The notes under the pieces were generated by a model. It worked only from the letters and a program-made list of their open reading frames with translations, was not told where the DNA came from and searched no databases. A program made the position numbers and the translations under genes. From Xanthobacteraceae bacterium (GTDB taxonomy: Bacteria > Pseudomonadota > Alphaproteobacteria > Rhizobiales > Xanthobacteraceae), in NCBI GenBank assembly GCA_019635635.1, contig JAHBZB010000003.1, forward strand, positions 186,001 to 250,000: a stretch of 64,000 nucleotides of DNA, in the 5' to 3' direction. How positions within the stretch are numbered: position 1 is the first letter of the stretch; the number at the start of each line of letters is the position of its first letter. Positions 36,065 through 44,984 of this stretch are shown here, piece by piece.

Positions 36065-36748
36065 CTACATCTTGATATTCTTTGCTCTAGATAGAATATC
36101 GTCGCTTTCAATCTCTTCCATGAATCGCTCTTGTCCAGCCTCGATGTGAGCTTCTATCTCAAGCAGTTCTTTCATCCAGTTCCCTGGCTGAAAGGCATAC
36201 ACGTCGGACCAAGTCCACCTGCTAATGTCGTATTTTGTTGCTTCGGAAACATCTAGTCCTAGAACAATAGTGTCGTCTGCAATTAGATCGATTGTACCGT
36301 GATGCGAATAGTCGTCACCGAAGTTGTGGGATCCTTTGTCGTTTAGTATCACGCCATACTGATTGCCGTTGTATCGGAAGTAGATTCTTGTAATTGATCG
36401 AAAACCATCGCCTGTTTCATGTTCTCCGTAAACATCAGTAGCCGGAAAGTGTCTAAGTTCGGCGAAGTCTTCTCTTTCCGACCATGTATGCCAATGCTGG
36501 ACTTCAAAGATTAGAATCGGTGCTAGTGCCCGACCTATCCCAGTCTCCGCAATTACTTTTCTTGCTTTACGTACTACCGCTTGGGCTGCTTCAATTTCAG
36601 AGCTTTGCGGACGAATAATGGTTGATGCAAAATCAGCCTGATACTTTTGAAGTGCTAAAATTATTTCGTCTTCGGGCTTCGGGTTTGCTTCGCCGAGGGT
36701 ATCGACTAGCCCCTGCAGGGGATCAGGCTTTGTTTTTCGAAAAATCAT
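36065..36748 (-). CDS. Unrecognised protein in an AT-rich insertion
   Basis: 227 residues, soluble, acidic C-terminus. Not a family I recognise. Seen: an N-terminal helical region (to about 70), a beta-rich middle with IYFRYNGNQYGVILNDKGSHNFGDDYSHHG and a Trp-rich DISRWTWSDVYAFQPGNWMKE. The gene is AT-rich unlike its neighbours: hand-counted 60-base lines inside it are 40-47% GC (36361 and 36121) against about 57% in the line at 37021. This points to recent acquisition. No partner gene, integrase or att site is visible. Confidence 0.72.
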   Translation of the reverse strand: MIFRKTKPDPLQGLVDTLGEANPKPEDEIILALQKYQADFASTIIRPQSSEIEAAQAVVRKARKVIAETGIGRALAPILIFEVQHWHTWSEREDFAELRHFPATDVYGEHETGDGFRSITRIYFRYNGNQYGVILNDKGSHNFGDDYSHHGTIDLIADDTIVLGLDVSEATKYDISRWTWSDVYAFQPGNWMKELLEIEAHIEAGQERFMEEIESDDILSRAKNIKM

Positions 36749-36940
36749 CGCCGGATTAGACCTAAACGTGCTGCGCTACAGATAATTGTTTCGCCGCCTA
36801 CAGCGAGAAGTAGGCATTGTCACTCGCCGTCCGCATGAATGTTAGATATTACGTTATAGCGTTGAGGCTGATGAGCCAACTGCTTGTCGTTGTGAAGCGG
36901 ATAATTACTGTCTGCGACAATCGAGAAGCATGTGGTTATG

Positions 36941-36962
36941 CGTCCCCGCCTTCGCGGGGACG
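36941..36962. repeat. REP-like palindrome CGTCCCCGC-4-GCGGGGACG
   Basis: A 22-base hairpin (9-bp arms, CTTC loop). This sequence type is common as an extragenic repeat in Bradyrhizobium-like genomes, from memory. It lies at the distal edge of the AT-rich segment, 60 bases before the acyl-CoA dehydrogenase gene. A related shape, CGTGTCCC/GGGACACG, is at 34336-34360. Confidence 0.6.
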
Positions 36963-37021
36963 GTAATGGGCCCTGTCACCCGCTGCGTTGACCTTCCGGC
37001 CTAGGCCCGCATATTCCCCTG

Positions 37022-38161
37022 ATGGATTTCGAGTTGTCCTCCGAACAGCAGGCTTTTCGCGATGCGGCAAAGGCGTTTGCGCGCGAGGAGATGATGCCGC
37101 GCGCCCGGGAATGGGACGATAAGTCGATTTTCCCGGTCGAGCAGCTGCGGGCGGCGGCTGCGCTCGGCTTCGGCGGCATTTATGTAAAAGAAGACGTGGG
37201 CGGCTCGGCGCTCACGCGGCTGGACGCCGCAATCATCTTCGAGGAACTGGCGCAGGGCTGCACCTCGACCGCTGCTTATATCTCGATCCACAACATGGCG
37301 GCCTGGATGATCGACAGCTTCGGCAACGACGAGGTGCGAAAGCGCTTCCTGCCGAAGCTTTGCACCATGGAGCATTTCGCGAGCTATTGCCTGACCGAGC
37401 CGGGCGCGGGCTCGGACGCGGCTTCGCTGCGCACGACTGCGCGGCGCGACGGCGACCATTACGTGCTGAACGGCGAGAAGGCCTTCATTTCGGGCGGCGG
37501 CTCCTCCGATATATATGTGTGCATGGTGCGGACCGGCGAGCCGGGCCCGCGCGGCATTTCCTGCATCGTGGTCGAGAAGGGGACGCCGGGTTTGAGCTTC
37601 GGCGCGCAGGAGCAGAAGCTCGGCTGGAAGTCGCAGCCGACTTCCGCCGTGATCTTCAACGACTGCCGCGTGCCGGCTGCGAACCTGATCGGCGCCGAGG
37701 GGCAGGGCTTCAAGATCGCGATGGCGGGGCTTGATGGCGGGCGGCTCAACATCGGCGCGTGCTCGCTCGGCGGCGCGCAGTTCTGCTTGGAGCGCACCAT
37801 CGAATACATGCGCGAGCGCAAGCAATTCGGTTCGCGGCTTGCGGACTTTCAGGCGCTGCAATTTCGCGTGGCGGATTTTGCGACCGAGCTCGAAAGCGCG
37901 CGGCTTCTGTTATGGGCGGCGGCGCAGAAGGTCAGCGACAAGGCGCCGGGTGCGACGCGCATGGCCGCGATGGCGAAGCGCCGCGCCACCGATGTCGGCT
38001 TCGAGATCGTGAACGGCTGTCTTCAGTTGCACGGCGGCTATGGCTACCTGCGCGATCATCCGATCGAGCGCGTGCTGCGCGACGTGCGCGTGCATCAGAT
38101 CCTCGAAGGCACCAACGAAATCATGCGCGTCATCATCGCGCGCGAAATGCTGGCGAATTGA
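37022..38161 (+). CDS. Acyl-CoA dehydrogenase (isobutyryl-CoA type)
   Basis: 379 residues, FAD-dependent dehydrogenase, probably oxidising isobutyryl-CoA to methacrylyl-CoA in valine breakdown. Family signature [14 protein letters not shown] near 124-140, [14 protein letters not shown], and the C-terminal [19 protein letters not shown] with the catalytic Glu in LEGTNE. Operon partners for the next steps of valine catabolism follow, which fixes the likely substrate; without them, other short branched acyl-CoAs would be possible. ATG at 37022. Confidence 0.9.
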   Translation: MDFELSSEQQAFRDAAKAFAREEMMPRAREWDDKSIFPVEQLRAAAALGFGGIYVKEDVGGSALTRLDAAIIFEELAQGCTSTAAYISIHNMAAWMIDSFGNDEVRKRFLPKLCTMEHFASYCLTEPGAGSDAASLRTTARRDGDHYVLNGEKAFISGGGSSDIYVCMVRTGEPGPRGISCIVVEKGTPGLSFGAQEQKLGWKSQPTSAVIFNDCRVPAANLIGAEGQGFKIAMAGLDGGRLNIGACSLGGAQFCLERTIEYMRERKQFGSRLADFQALQFRVADFATELESARLLLWAAAQKVSDKAPGATRMAAMAKRRATDVGFEIVNGCLQLHGGYGYLRDHPIERVLRDVRVHQILEGTNEIMRVIIAREMLAN

Positions 38162-38162
38162 T

Positions 38163-39206
38163 ATGAGCAGCGAGCCGGAGATTTTATTCGAGCGGCGCGG
38201 CTGCGCGGGCTTCGTAACCTTGAACCGCCCGCATGCGCTGAACGCCGCGACCGACAACATGGTGCGGCAGTTGGCGAAGCAGCTCGACCTCTGGGAGAAC
38301 GACAGCGCCATCGACCGCGTGGTGGTGCGCGCGGCGGGCGAGCGCGCGTTCTGCGCGGGCGGCGACATTCGCGCGCTCTACGAGCAATACCGGGCGGGCG
38401 AGGTGCAAAAGTCCATCGACTTCTGGCGCGTCGAATACACGCTCAATCACCGCATCAAGCATTATCCGAAGCCTTATGTGGCGCTGATCGACGGCATCGT
38501 GATGGGCGGCGGCGTAGGGCTTTCGGTGCACGGCACGCATCGCGTCGCGGGCGACCGCTATTCCTTCGCCTATCCGGAAGTCGGCATCGGCTTCTTTCCG
38601 GATGTGGGTGCGACCCATGTGCTGCCGCGGCTCCCCGGCAAAATCGGCATGTGGATCGCGCTTACCGGCTGGCGCGTGAACGCGGAAGACGGGGCCTATT
38701 GCGGACTTGCGACCCACCGCGTGACATCCTCGCAGTTTCCCGAACTCGAGCGCGCGCTCGAAACCGACGAAAGCGTCGGCGAAATCCTGAAGACCTTCGC
38801 GATCTCGCATCACAAGGGCAAGCTCGAGGACGAGCATCCCCTGATCGACCGCATCTTCGCGCTGCCTTCGGTCGAGGAGATTCTCGCTGCGCTCGACGGC
38901 GAGATGAACGAATTCGCGTCCCAGCTTGCGCGCGCAATCCGGCAGAAATCGCCGACCAGCCTCAAGATTGCCTTCGAGCAGGTGCAGCGTGGCGGATCGC
39001 TCGACTTCGCCGAGGCGATGCAGACCGAATTCCGTATCGTCAACCGCGTGGCGAGAGAACCCGAATTTTACGAAGGCATCCGCGCCGTGGTGATCGACAA
39101 GGACAACGCGCCGAAGTGGAACCCGCCGGCGCTCGAAGCGGTGGGCGAGGCGAAGGTCGCGGGCTATTTCGCGCCGCTCGCGGCGTCCGAGGAACTGAAG
39201 CTGTGA
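38163..39206 (+). CDS. 3-hydroxyisobutyryl-CoA hydrolase
   Basis: 347 residues, crotonase fold. Hydrolyses 3-hydroxyisobutyryl-CoA to free 3-hydroxyisobutyrate, protecting against reactive methacrylyl-CoA. Signatures: RAFCAGGDIRALYE (oxyanion hole), and YPEVGIGFFPDVGATHVLPRLPG, the HIBCH form of the second motif. ATG at 38163 is chosen because it begins the domain; the frame is open further upstream only as a shadow inside the dehydrogenase gene. One base separates the two. Overlaps the next gene as GTGA. Confidence 0.9.
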   Translation: MSSEPEILFERRGCAGFVTLNRPHALNAATDNMVRQLAKQLDLWENDSAIDRVVVRAAGERAFCAGGDIRALYEQYRAGEVQKSIDFWRVEYTLNHRIKHYPKPYVALIDGIVMGGGVGLSVHGTHRVAGDRYSFAYPEVGIGFFPDVGATHVLPRLPGKIGMWIALTGWRVNAEDGAYCGLATHRVTSSQFPELERALETDESVGEILKTFAISHHKGKLEDEHPLIDRIFALPSVEEILAALDGEMNEFASQLARAIRQKSPTSLKIAFEQVQRGGSLDFAEAMQTEFRIVNRVAREPEFYEGIRAVVIDKDNAPKWNPPALEAVGEAKVAGYFAPLAASEELKL

Positions 39207-39625
39207 GCCTCTACGAAGATCCGCTCGACGAAGCGATCGGCCGCGACTCGGTGAAGATCAAGCCGTGGCGGCAGAAGCTCATCTATTTCCACCGCATCGC
39301 CGGCGGCTTCATGATGGTGAAGGGCCTGATCGGCTTTGCGATCATCTGCGGCTTTGTCGGCGCACCGTTTCTGTCGCTGCCGATGGAAGGAAGAATCTCG
39401 ACCGTATTCTTCGCGGTGATCGACATCGTTTCCGGTGTCGCGCTGTGGCTCGGCTCCGCCTGGGGCGCGACCCTTTGGCTGCTCGTCGTGGCCGCCCAGA
39501 TTTCCGCCGACATCGTGTTCGCGGAGATCGCGGGCGTGATGGTGCTTTTGACGCTGATCGAACTGATGCTGGTCGCGGCCTATGTGCTGGTGCGGTTCAA
39601 GGTTTACGAAGAAGACAATCAATAA
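39203..39625 (+). CDS. Small membrane protein in valine operon (DUF6163-like)
   Basis: 140 residues with four hydrophobic helices after a polar N-terminus (SLYEDPLDEAIGRDSVKIKP, then WRQKLIYFHRIAGGFMMVKG). GTG at 39203 overlaps the hydrolase stop, so it is translationally coupled. I recall a Rhizobiales family of this look (DUF6163), function unknown. Its place between HIBCH and mmsB suggests a link to branched-chain amino-acid use, possibly transport or anchoring, but nothing in the sequence proves it. Confidence 0.78.
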   Translation: MSLYEDPLDEAIGRDSVKIKPWRQKLIYFHRIAGGFMMVKGLIGFAIICGFVGAPFLSLPMEGRISTVFFAVIDIVSGVALWLGSAWGATLWLLVVAAQISADIVFAEIAGVMVLLTLIELMLVAAYVLVRFKVYEEDNQ

Positions 39626-39645
39626 AATAATTTCGGGAGGCGGGA

Positions 39646-40533
39646 ATGGCGAAAATCGGATTCATCGGGCTCGGCAACATGGGTTTGCCGATGGCGCAGA
39701 ACCTCATCAAGGCGGGGCATGAAGTCACCGGCTTCGACGTGACGCCGGCGGGTCTCGCGAAAATCGCCGAGGCCGGCGGCAAGGCCGCGAAGGAAATCGG
39801 TGACGCGGCGGCCGAGATGGATTTCGTCATCACCATGCTGCCCGCGGGCCAGCATGTGCGCGACGTCTATCTCGGCAACGGGGGCGTGTTCGCCCGCGCC
39901 AAGAAGAGCGCGACTTTCATCGACTGCTCGACCATCGATGTCGAAACGGCGCGCGCGGTGATCGCGGAAGCCGAGAAGAAAGGCTTCCTGATGCTGGACG
40001 CACCGGTTTCGGGTGGCGTCGGCGGCGCGCAGGGCGCGACGCTCACCTTCATGGTCGGCGGCTCCGACGCAGCGTTTGCGAAAGCGAAGCCCGTGCTCGA
40101 CCAGATGGGCAAGACCATCGTGCATGCTGGCGCGGCAGGTGCGGGCCAAGCGGCGAAGATCTGCAACAACATGATCCTCGGGATTTCGATGATCGCCGTC
40201 TCCGAGGCCTTCGTGCTTGCGGAGAAGCTCGGTCTCGACAAGCAGAAGCTGTTCGACATTTCCTCAAAGTCCTCGGGCCAGTGCTGGTCGATGACGACTT
40301 ATTGTCCGGTGCCGGGTCCGGTGCCGACATCGCCCGCGAACCGCGATTATGCGCCGGGCTTCACCGCGGCGATGATGCTGAAAGATCTGAAGCTCTCGCA
40401 GGAAGCGGCAAAGAGCGCGGGCGCATCGACGCCGTTAGGGGCGAATGCCGCGTCGCTCTACCAGAAATATGCCGACAGCGGCGAGGCGGGGCGGGACTTC
40501 TCCGGCATCATCAACTACCTGCGGAAGTCGTAA
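39646..40533 (+). CDS. mmsB: 3-hydroxyisobutyrate dehydrogenase
   Basis: 295 residues. Oxidises 3-hydroxyisobutyrate to methylmalonate semialdehyde with NAD+. N-terminal Rossmann motif IGFIGLGNMGLPMA, substrate motif DAPVSGGVGGAQGATLTFMVGG and catalytic Lys in AAKICNNMILG are all intact. GGGAGG precedes the ATG. Completes the three-step sequence with the genes before it; mmsA is not in the window. Confidence 0.95.
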   Translation: MAKIGFIGLGNMGLPMAQNLIKAGHEVTGFDVTPAGLAKIAEAGGKAAKEIGDAAAEMDFVITMLPAGQHVRDVYLGNGGVFARAKKSATFIDCSTIDVETARAVIAEAEKKGFLMLDAPVSGGVGGAQGATLTFMVGGSDAAFAKAKPVLDQMGKTIVHAGAAGAGQAAKICNNMILGISMIAVSEAFVLAEKLGLDKQKLFDISSKSSGQCWSMTTYCPVPGPVPTSPANRDYAPGFTAAMMLKDLKLSQEAAKSAGASTPLGANAASLYQKYADSGEAGRDFSGIINYLRKS

Positions 40534-40539
40534 GGCGCG

Positions 40540-41439
40540 ATGCACGGCGGGCACGATCATTCGCATGCGGGACATTCGCACGGTCCCGCGCGCTATGACC
40601 GCGCCTTCGCGATTGGCGTGGCGCTCAATCTCGGCTTCGTCGCGGCGGAGTTCGTCTTCGGCTGGCTCTCCCAATCGCTCGCGCTGATCGCGGACGCCGG
40701 CCACAATCTTTCCGACGTCGCGGGACTCTTGATCGCGTGGTTTGCGGCGTGGCTATCACGTAAACCTGCAACCGAGCAGCGCACTTACGGCTACCGCCGC
40801 GTCTCTATTCTGGCGGCGCTTGCGAACGCCGCACTTTTGATCGCTGCCGTAGTCTGGATCGTCGTCGAAGCGGTGCAACGCTTTTTCGTGCCACAACCGG
40901 TCGCGACCACGACCGTGATCGCTGTTGCTGCTGTCGGTGTGGTTATCAACACGGCGACTGCGTTGCTCTTCATGCGCGGCCGCGAGCATGACATCAATAT
41001 CAAGGGTGCGTTCCTGCACATGGCAGCGGACGCCGCAGTTTCGCTGGGCGTCGTGGTCGCCGGCATCCTAATTCTCTACACGAACTGGCTCTGGCTCGAC
41101 CCTACGATCAGCATCGTCATCGCTATTGTGATGCTGTGGAGTACCTGGTCGCTCGCGCGCGACAGCCTGAACCTGTCGCTCGATATGATTCCGCCGCATA
41201 TCGATCGGGTAGAGGTCGAGAAGTATCTCGCAGCGCTGCCGGGCGTCAGTAACGTGCATCACCTGCACATCTGGGCGACGAGCACGACGGAAGTCGCGCT
41301 CACCGTGCATCTGGTTCGCCCGGCGGCATCGCTCGACGACGCATTCCTGAAAGACGCATGCGAGGGCTTGAAACATCGTTTCGGAATTGTGCACGCGACG
41401 TTTCAGATTGAGGCAGGTCGCGGCGCGCGGCCGTGCTGA
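40540..41439 (+). CDS. Cation diffusion facilitator (Zn2+/Co2+ exporter)
   Basis: 299 residues, six helices plus a C-terminal metallochaperone-like domain. N-terminus His-rich (MHGGHDHSHAGHSHG) for metal binding. TM2 has HNLSDVAG with ADAGH before it, TM5 HMAADAAVSL; these are the tetrahedral transport-site His/Asp residues. Exports zinc, perhaps cobalt or cadmium, by proton exchange. ATG six bases after mmsB stop, which could mean co-transcription or a short leader; TAAGG is the site. Confidence 0.92.
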   Translation: MHGGHDHSHAGHSHGPARYDRAFAIGVALNLGFVAAEFVFGWLSQSLALIADAGHNLSDVAGLLIAWFAAWLSRKPATEQRTYGYRRVSILAALANAALLIAAVVWIVVEAVQRFFVPQPVATTTVIAVAAVGVVINTATALLFMRGREHDINIKGAFLHMAADAAVSLGVVVAGILILYTNWLWLDPTISIVIAIVMLWSTWSLARDSLNLSLDMIPPHIDRVEVEKYLAALPGVSNVHHLHIWATSTTEVALTVHLVRPAASLDDAFLKDACEGLKHRFGIVHATFQIEAGRGARPC

Positions 41440-41621
41440 AACGCGACAAGACCGCAATTTAAAAGGCTTTTCGGCGCCTCATAAAGGAATTGGCAAGGCT
41501 GATTCCTGACGATCCATTTATCATTCAATTTAAGGCTTCCTTTTCGTGTCTTGTGTACAAAGATGCATCAACGAGCGGAATAAAATCCGCCAAGCAAGAA
41601 CGAACACACGGGGCGTAGAAC

Positions 41622-42134
41622 ATGAAGAACGTAGCGCGCGCGGCGCAAGCCGCAGAGACGCTTGAATCATACGAGGAGCTGAAGACGCCGTATCTCGAGG
41701 CGTTGACGCTGGTGGAACGGCTGCACCGCCGCCTGCTCGACGTGATCAAGGACGAATTCGATCGTCGCGGCACCTCGGACATCAACAGCGTGCAGGCGCT
41801 CTTGCTGTTCAACATCGGCGGCAGCGAATTGACGGCCGGAGAGCTGCGCACGCGCGGCTATTATCTCGGCTCGAACGTTTCCTACAACCTCAAGAAGCTC
41901 GTCGAGATGGGCTATCTGCATCACCAGCGTTCGCGGGTCGACCGCCGCTCGGTGCGCATCAGCCTCACCGAGAAGGGCAAAGAGGTGCACGACATCGTCG
42001 AGAACCTCTACCAGAAGCACGTTCGCACGCTGGAGAAGGTCGGCGGCATCGGCTCGCAGGATCTTCAGACGCTCAACAAGGCGCTGCAGCGTCTCGAGCG
42101 CTTCTGGACCGACCAGATTCTCTATCGCCTGTAA
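41622..42134 (+). CDS. ldtR: MarR-family regulator, LdtR type
   Basis: 170 residues, winged helix: RTRGYYLGSNVSYNLKKLVEMGYLHHQRSRVDRRSVRISLTEKG has the recognition helix and wing, and the long terminal helices form the dimer. Matches LdtR, which in Rhizobiales controls L,D-transpeptidase and stress genes. No transpeptidase gene is adjacent. The 160-base upstream gap holds a TTGTGTACAA-like dyad near 41555. A terminator follows the gene. Confidence 0.9.
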   Translation: MKNVARAAQAAETLESYEELKTPYLEALTLVERLHRRLLDVIKDEFDRRGTSDINSVQALLLFNIGGSELTAGELRTRGYYLGSNVSYNLKKLVEMGYLHHQRSRVDRRSVRISLTEKGKEVHDIVENLYQKHVRTLEKVGGIGSQDLQTLNKALQRLERFWTDQILYRL

Positions 42135-42160
42135 GAATTCGGCGACGCATTACACGAAAC

Positions 42161-42189
42161 AGCCCCGGCGAAACGCCGGGGCTTTTTTT
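42161..42189. terminator. Bidirectional terminator between ldtR and the receptor fusion
   Basis: Stem AGCCCCGGCG/CGCCGGGGCT (42161-42170, 42174-42183) with AAA loop and T6 downstream on the + strand. The opposing gene ends at 42188, so it may serve both directions. Confidence 0.88.
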
Positions 42190-44536
42190 ATGCGGCCGCG
42201 TCCTTTGCGCTTGCGCCGCGCAGCCACGGACTCCACGGCTCCGGCGGCAATACGTCGCTGGAAATCCAGACCGGCTGGATCATCCCGTGCCTGTCGATGC
42301 GGCCGATCGCGGCGGGTTTGTGCAGATGGTGGTTCTCGCGATCCATCAAAACGCGGAAGCCGCTCGGTGCATCCAGCGTGAGGCCATTGAGTGCTTCGCG
42401 CACCTTGTTCGGATCGACGGTGCCGGCCTGCTCGACGGCCGCCGCCCAGAGGTTGAACCCGATCCAGGTCGCTTCCATCGGATCGTTCGCGACCGCTTTC
42501 GGATCGCGAGAGAAATCGCGCCACGCGGAAATGAAATCGCGATTGGTGCGTGAGTCCATCTCGTGGAGATAATTCCACGCGACATAGTGGCCGGTCATGT
42601 TGGCGCGGGGCAGCGCCGGCAATTCGGCTTCGCCAATCGAGAGGGAGAGCACGGGCAAGACTTCCGCTGTGAGGCCTGCGCGCGCGAACTCGCGGTAGAA
42701 ATGCACGTTGGAGTCGCCCGAAAGCGTGGAGATCACCGCGGACTCGCCGCCGGCGGCGAAACGGCGAAGATCGGCGACCGTATTCTTCCAGTCGGTCTGG
42801 CCGAATGGCGCGAAGACTTCCTGCACGTCTTCGCCGGAGATTCCGGCCTGCGCGAGATAGCCGCGAATGATCGCGTTGGTCGTGCGCGGGTAGATGTAGT
42901 CGGTGCCGAGCAGGAAGAACTTCCGCCGGTGCATGCGCCGCAGATAGTCGATCGCGGGCAGGGCTTGCTGGCGCGGCGTGCCGCCGGTGTAGAAAATATT
43001 CGGCGACTGTTCTTCGCCTTCATACTGGCTCGGATAAAACAGAATGCCGTTCGCCCATTCGACGATGGGCAGCACCTGCTTGCGCGAGGCGGAGGTCCAG
43101 CAGCCGAAGATCGCCGCGACCTTGTGATCGGTAAGCATCGCGCGCGCCTGCTCGGCGTAGAGTTTCCAGTCGGAGCGCGGGTTCATGATGACCGCTTCGA
43201 CCGGGCGCCCCAAGAGGCCGCCGCGCTCGTTCAACTGTTCGATCAGCATGACGAGCAGCGATTGCAGCGGGCGTTCGCTCGCGGTCATGGTGCCGGACAG
43301 CGAATGCAGAATGCCGACCTTGATCGCGCCGCTATCGAGGTTCGCGAAATAGCGCTCGACCGCGTCCAGCATCCATTGCGAGCGGTCGATCAAGTCGTTC
43401 GCGGTCGTGAGCACGGACTCGCCGGCATCCTCGACCTGAGACACGGCGGAAGAAATTTCCGGCAATGCGCCGCCGACGCCGCCTGCCACGAGCGCGGCAC
43501 GGTCGGAGATATGGCGCAGCTCCTCGGCCTGATGATCGAGGCTTGCCGTCATCACGCGGCTGGTCTGGCTCATGGCGCCGACGCTTCCGGAGACCGCGTT
43601 GATCGCGCTCACGGTGTCTTCGACGGCTTTTTGAATATCGTTGATCTGGGCGTCGATATTACCGGTCGCTTTTGCAGTCTGCGCGGCCAGCGCTTTCACT
43701 TCGCTCGCGACGACGGAGAAGCCTTTGCCGGCGTCGCCCGCGCGGGACGCCTCGATATGCGCGTTCAGCGCAAGCAGCGAAGTCTTGTCGGCGATCGCCT
43801 GAATGGATTTGACGACCTCGTCGATTTCGAGCGCTGCCGCCGAGAGGCTGCGCACGATGCGGTCGGTGCGTTCGAGATTGGAGATCGTCTCGTCGGTCGC
43901 ATTTTGCGCGGCGGAAATCTGGACGGAAGAGTCGTCGAGCAGCTTCAGGAGCTTGTTCGCGGAAGCGGCGACCGCTTCGGAGTCGCGCGCGGCGGAAGTG
44001 GCGGTCGCGGACGCGTCCGACACCTGCGCGCGCATGCGGACGTTACGCGCGGCAAGTTCGTTCGCGGTGACGCGGATTTCCTCTCCTGCGGCCGCGAAGG
44101 TCGTCAGCACTTCGTCGATCGCGGAGCGGAATTTCCTGGTGAAGAACACGCGGCCGGCATGGCGGAGGCGGGCTTCGTCCTGCTGCGAGCGCTGGTCGGC
44201 GGCGAGCGCGTCGGAATCGAGCAGGGTCTTTCGCATCGCTTCGGCGGCGGCGGCGAGCTTCTCGAACGTCGGGCTGTCGGAAGACGCAGGCAACTCCGCA
44301 AAGCGGTCGCCCTCGGAGATGCGCGCGATCGCGTCGGTGAGCGAGCCGTATTTGCGGTCTACGAGCCAGGCGCCGAGGAAGGCGAGCAAGCCCGCAGCGG
44401 CAAGGCCCGGCACGATGCCGAAATAAAGCGTCGCGTATCCGGTCAGCGCGGAAGCGAGGAACACCGGCAGCGCGATGCGCAGCGTGGGCAGCTTCAGGAC
44501 AGGCAATCTCGTGCCGGTAGGGTCCGGCATCAGCAT
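42188..44536 (-). CDS. Fusion: membrane MCP signalling domain + UrtA/AmiC-type ligand-binding domain
   Basis: 782 residues. Two close helices (about 20-38 and 41-59) anchor it with almost no periplasmic loop. A HAMP-like stretch (60-110), then an MCP coiled coil with the conserved tip at about 245-290 ([20 protein letters not shown]). After residue 400 comes a full periplasmic-binding-protein domain (about 405-765) close to UrtA/Fmd[62 protein letters not shown]. By topology both signalling and binding domains are cytoplasmic, as in the amide sensor AmiC. Ligand predicted to be urea or a short amide. ATG codons at 44536 and 44530 are both possible starts. Confidence 0.88.
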   Translation of the reverse strand: MLMPDPTGTRLPVLKLPTLRIALPVFLASALTGYATLYFGIVPGLAAAGLLAFLGAWLVDRKYGSLTDAIARISEGDRFAELPASSDSPTFEKLAAAAEAMRKTLLDSDALAADQRSQQDEARLRHAGRVFFTRKFRSAIDEVLTTFAAAGEEIRVTANELAARNVRMRAQVSDASATATSAARDSEAVAASANKLLKLLDDSSVQISAAQNATDETISNLERTDRIVRSLSAAALEIDEVVKSIQAIADKTSLLALNAHIEASRAGDAGKGFSVVASEVKALAAQTAKATGNIDAQINDIQKAVEDTVSAINAVSGSVGAMSQTSRVMTASLDHQAEELRHISDRAALVAGGVGGALPEISSAVSQVEDAGESVLTTANDLIDRSQWMLDAVERYFANLDSGAIKVGILHSLSGTMTASERPLQSLLVMLIEQLNERGGLLGRPVEAVIMNPRSDWKLYAEQARAMLTDHKVAAIFGCWTSASRKQVLPIVEWANGILFYPSQYEGEEQSPNIFYTGGTPRQQALPAIDYLRRMHRRKFFLLGTDYIYPRTTNAIIRGYLAQAGISGEDVQEVFAPFGQTDWKNTVADLRRFAAGGESAVISTLSGDSNVHFYREFARAGLTAEVLPVLSLSIGEAELPALPRANMTGHYVAWNYLHEMDSRTNRDFISAWRDFSRDPKAVANDPMEATWIGFNLWAAAVEQAGTVDPNKVREALNGLTLDAPSGFRVLMDRENHHLHKPAAIGRIDRHGMIQPVWISSDVLPPEPWSPWLRGASAKDAAA

Positions 44537-44709
44537 TCTCCGGCGAATCTGGTGGAATCAATTCTGTCCGATAAGACGTGCGAGTGCGGATTCGGTGAAG
44601 CCCATATTTTGAGCGTAACGCCAATGGTTTAGGCCCTGTGCCGGGTATCGCTTGCGGATGGTCGGCGCGCGCCGCATGGTGCTCGTGCAGCGACTCGGGG
44701 CTCACCAGC

Positions 44710-44904
44710 ATGCCCAGCAAGGGCGAAGGCGAAGTCATCGTGGAAATGCGCCCGGTCGGGAGCGTCGTGCGGGTAGCCGCCGTTGACGTTGCGACCGGCA
44801 CCGAGGTCGTGGTCATGGGCCCAGCCAGCGCCAGCCCGCAGAGCCTAGAACAGGTCGCGATCGCCAAGCTCCGGCGCAAGCTCGCAATGGATAGGGGCAG
44901 CTAA
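44710..44904 (+). CDS. Small protein, DUF6898-like
   Basis: 64 residues, starting [26 protein letters not shown]; a beta-rich fold ending in a helix [15 protein letters not shown]. The [15 protein letters not shown] motif recalls an alphaproteobacterial family of unknown function (DUF6898, from memory). ATG at 44710 starts the conserved part; weak site before it. It lies 80 bases before glyA and is divergent from the receptor gene. Confidence 0.6.
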   Translation: MPSKGEGEVIVEMRPVGSVVRVAAVDVATGTEVVVMGPASASPQSLEQVAIAKLRRKLAMDRGS

Positions 44905-44984
44905 GCGCCGCTCATGCTTCATTTTGGGGGTCGGCTATGTTAGGCCGAAACCCGTTTTCAACCTTGTCTGGCCAGGAGGCCGAA

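Noticed and set aside
36060-36970. Integrase, transposase or target-site duplication flanking the AT-rich segment
   Set aside because: None seen on reading both sides; only a single palindrome at one edge.
38040-38162. Upstream extension of the hydrolase reading frame into the acyl-CoA dehydrogenase
   Set aside because: Cys/Ser/Arg-rich shadow translation; conserved protein begins at 38163.
42563-44632. Very long open frame (about 690 codons) on the strand opposite the receptor fusion
   Set aside because: It is a mirror of a GC-rich real gene; composition is Arg/Gly/His-heavy with no domain, and the other strand carries two clear domains.
44537-44984. Search for a glycine or other riboswitch before glyA
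   Set aside because: No recognisable aptamer pattern; a small gene occupies most of the space.
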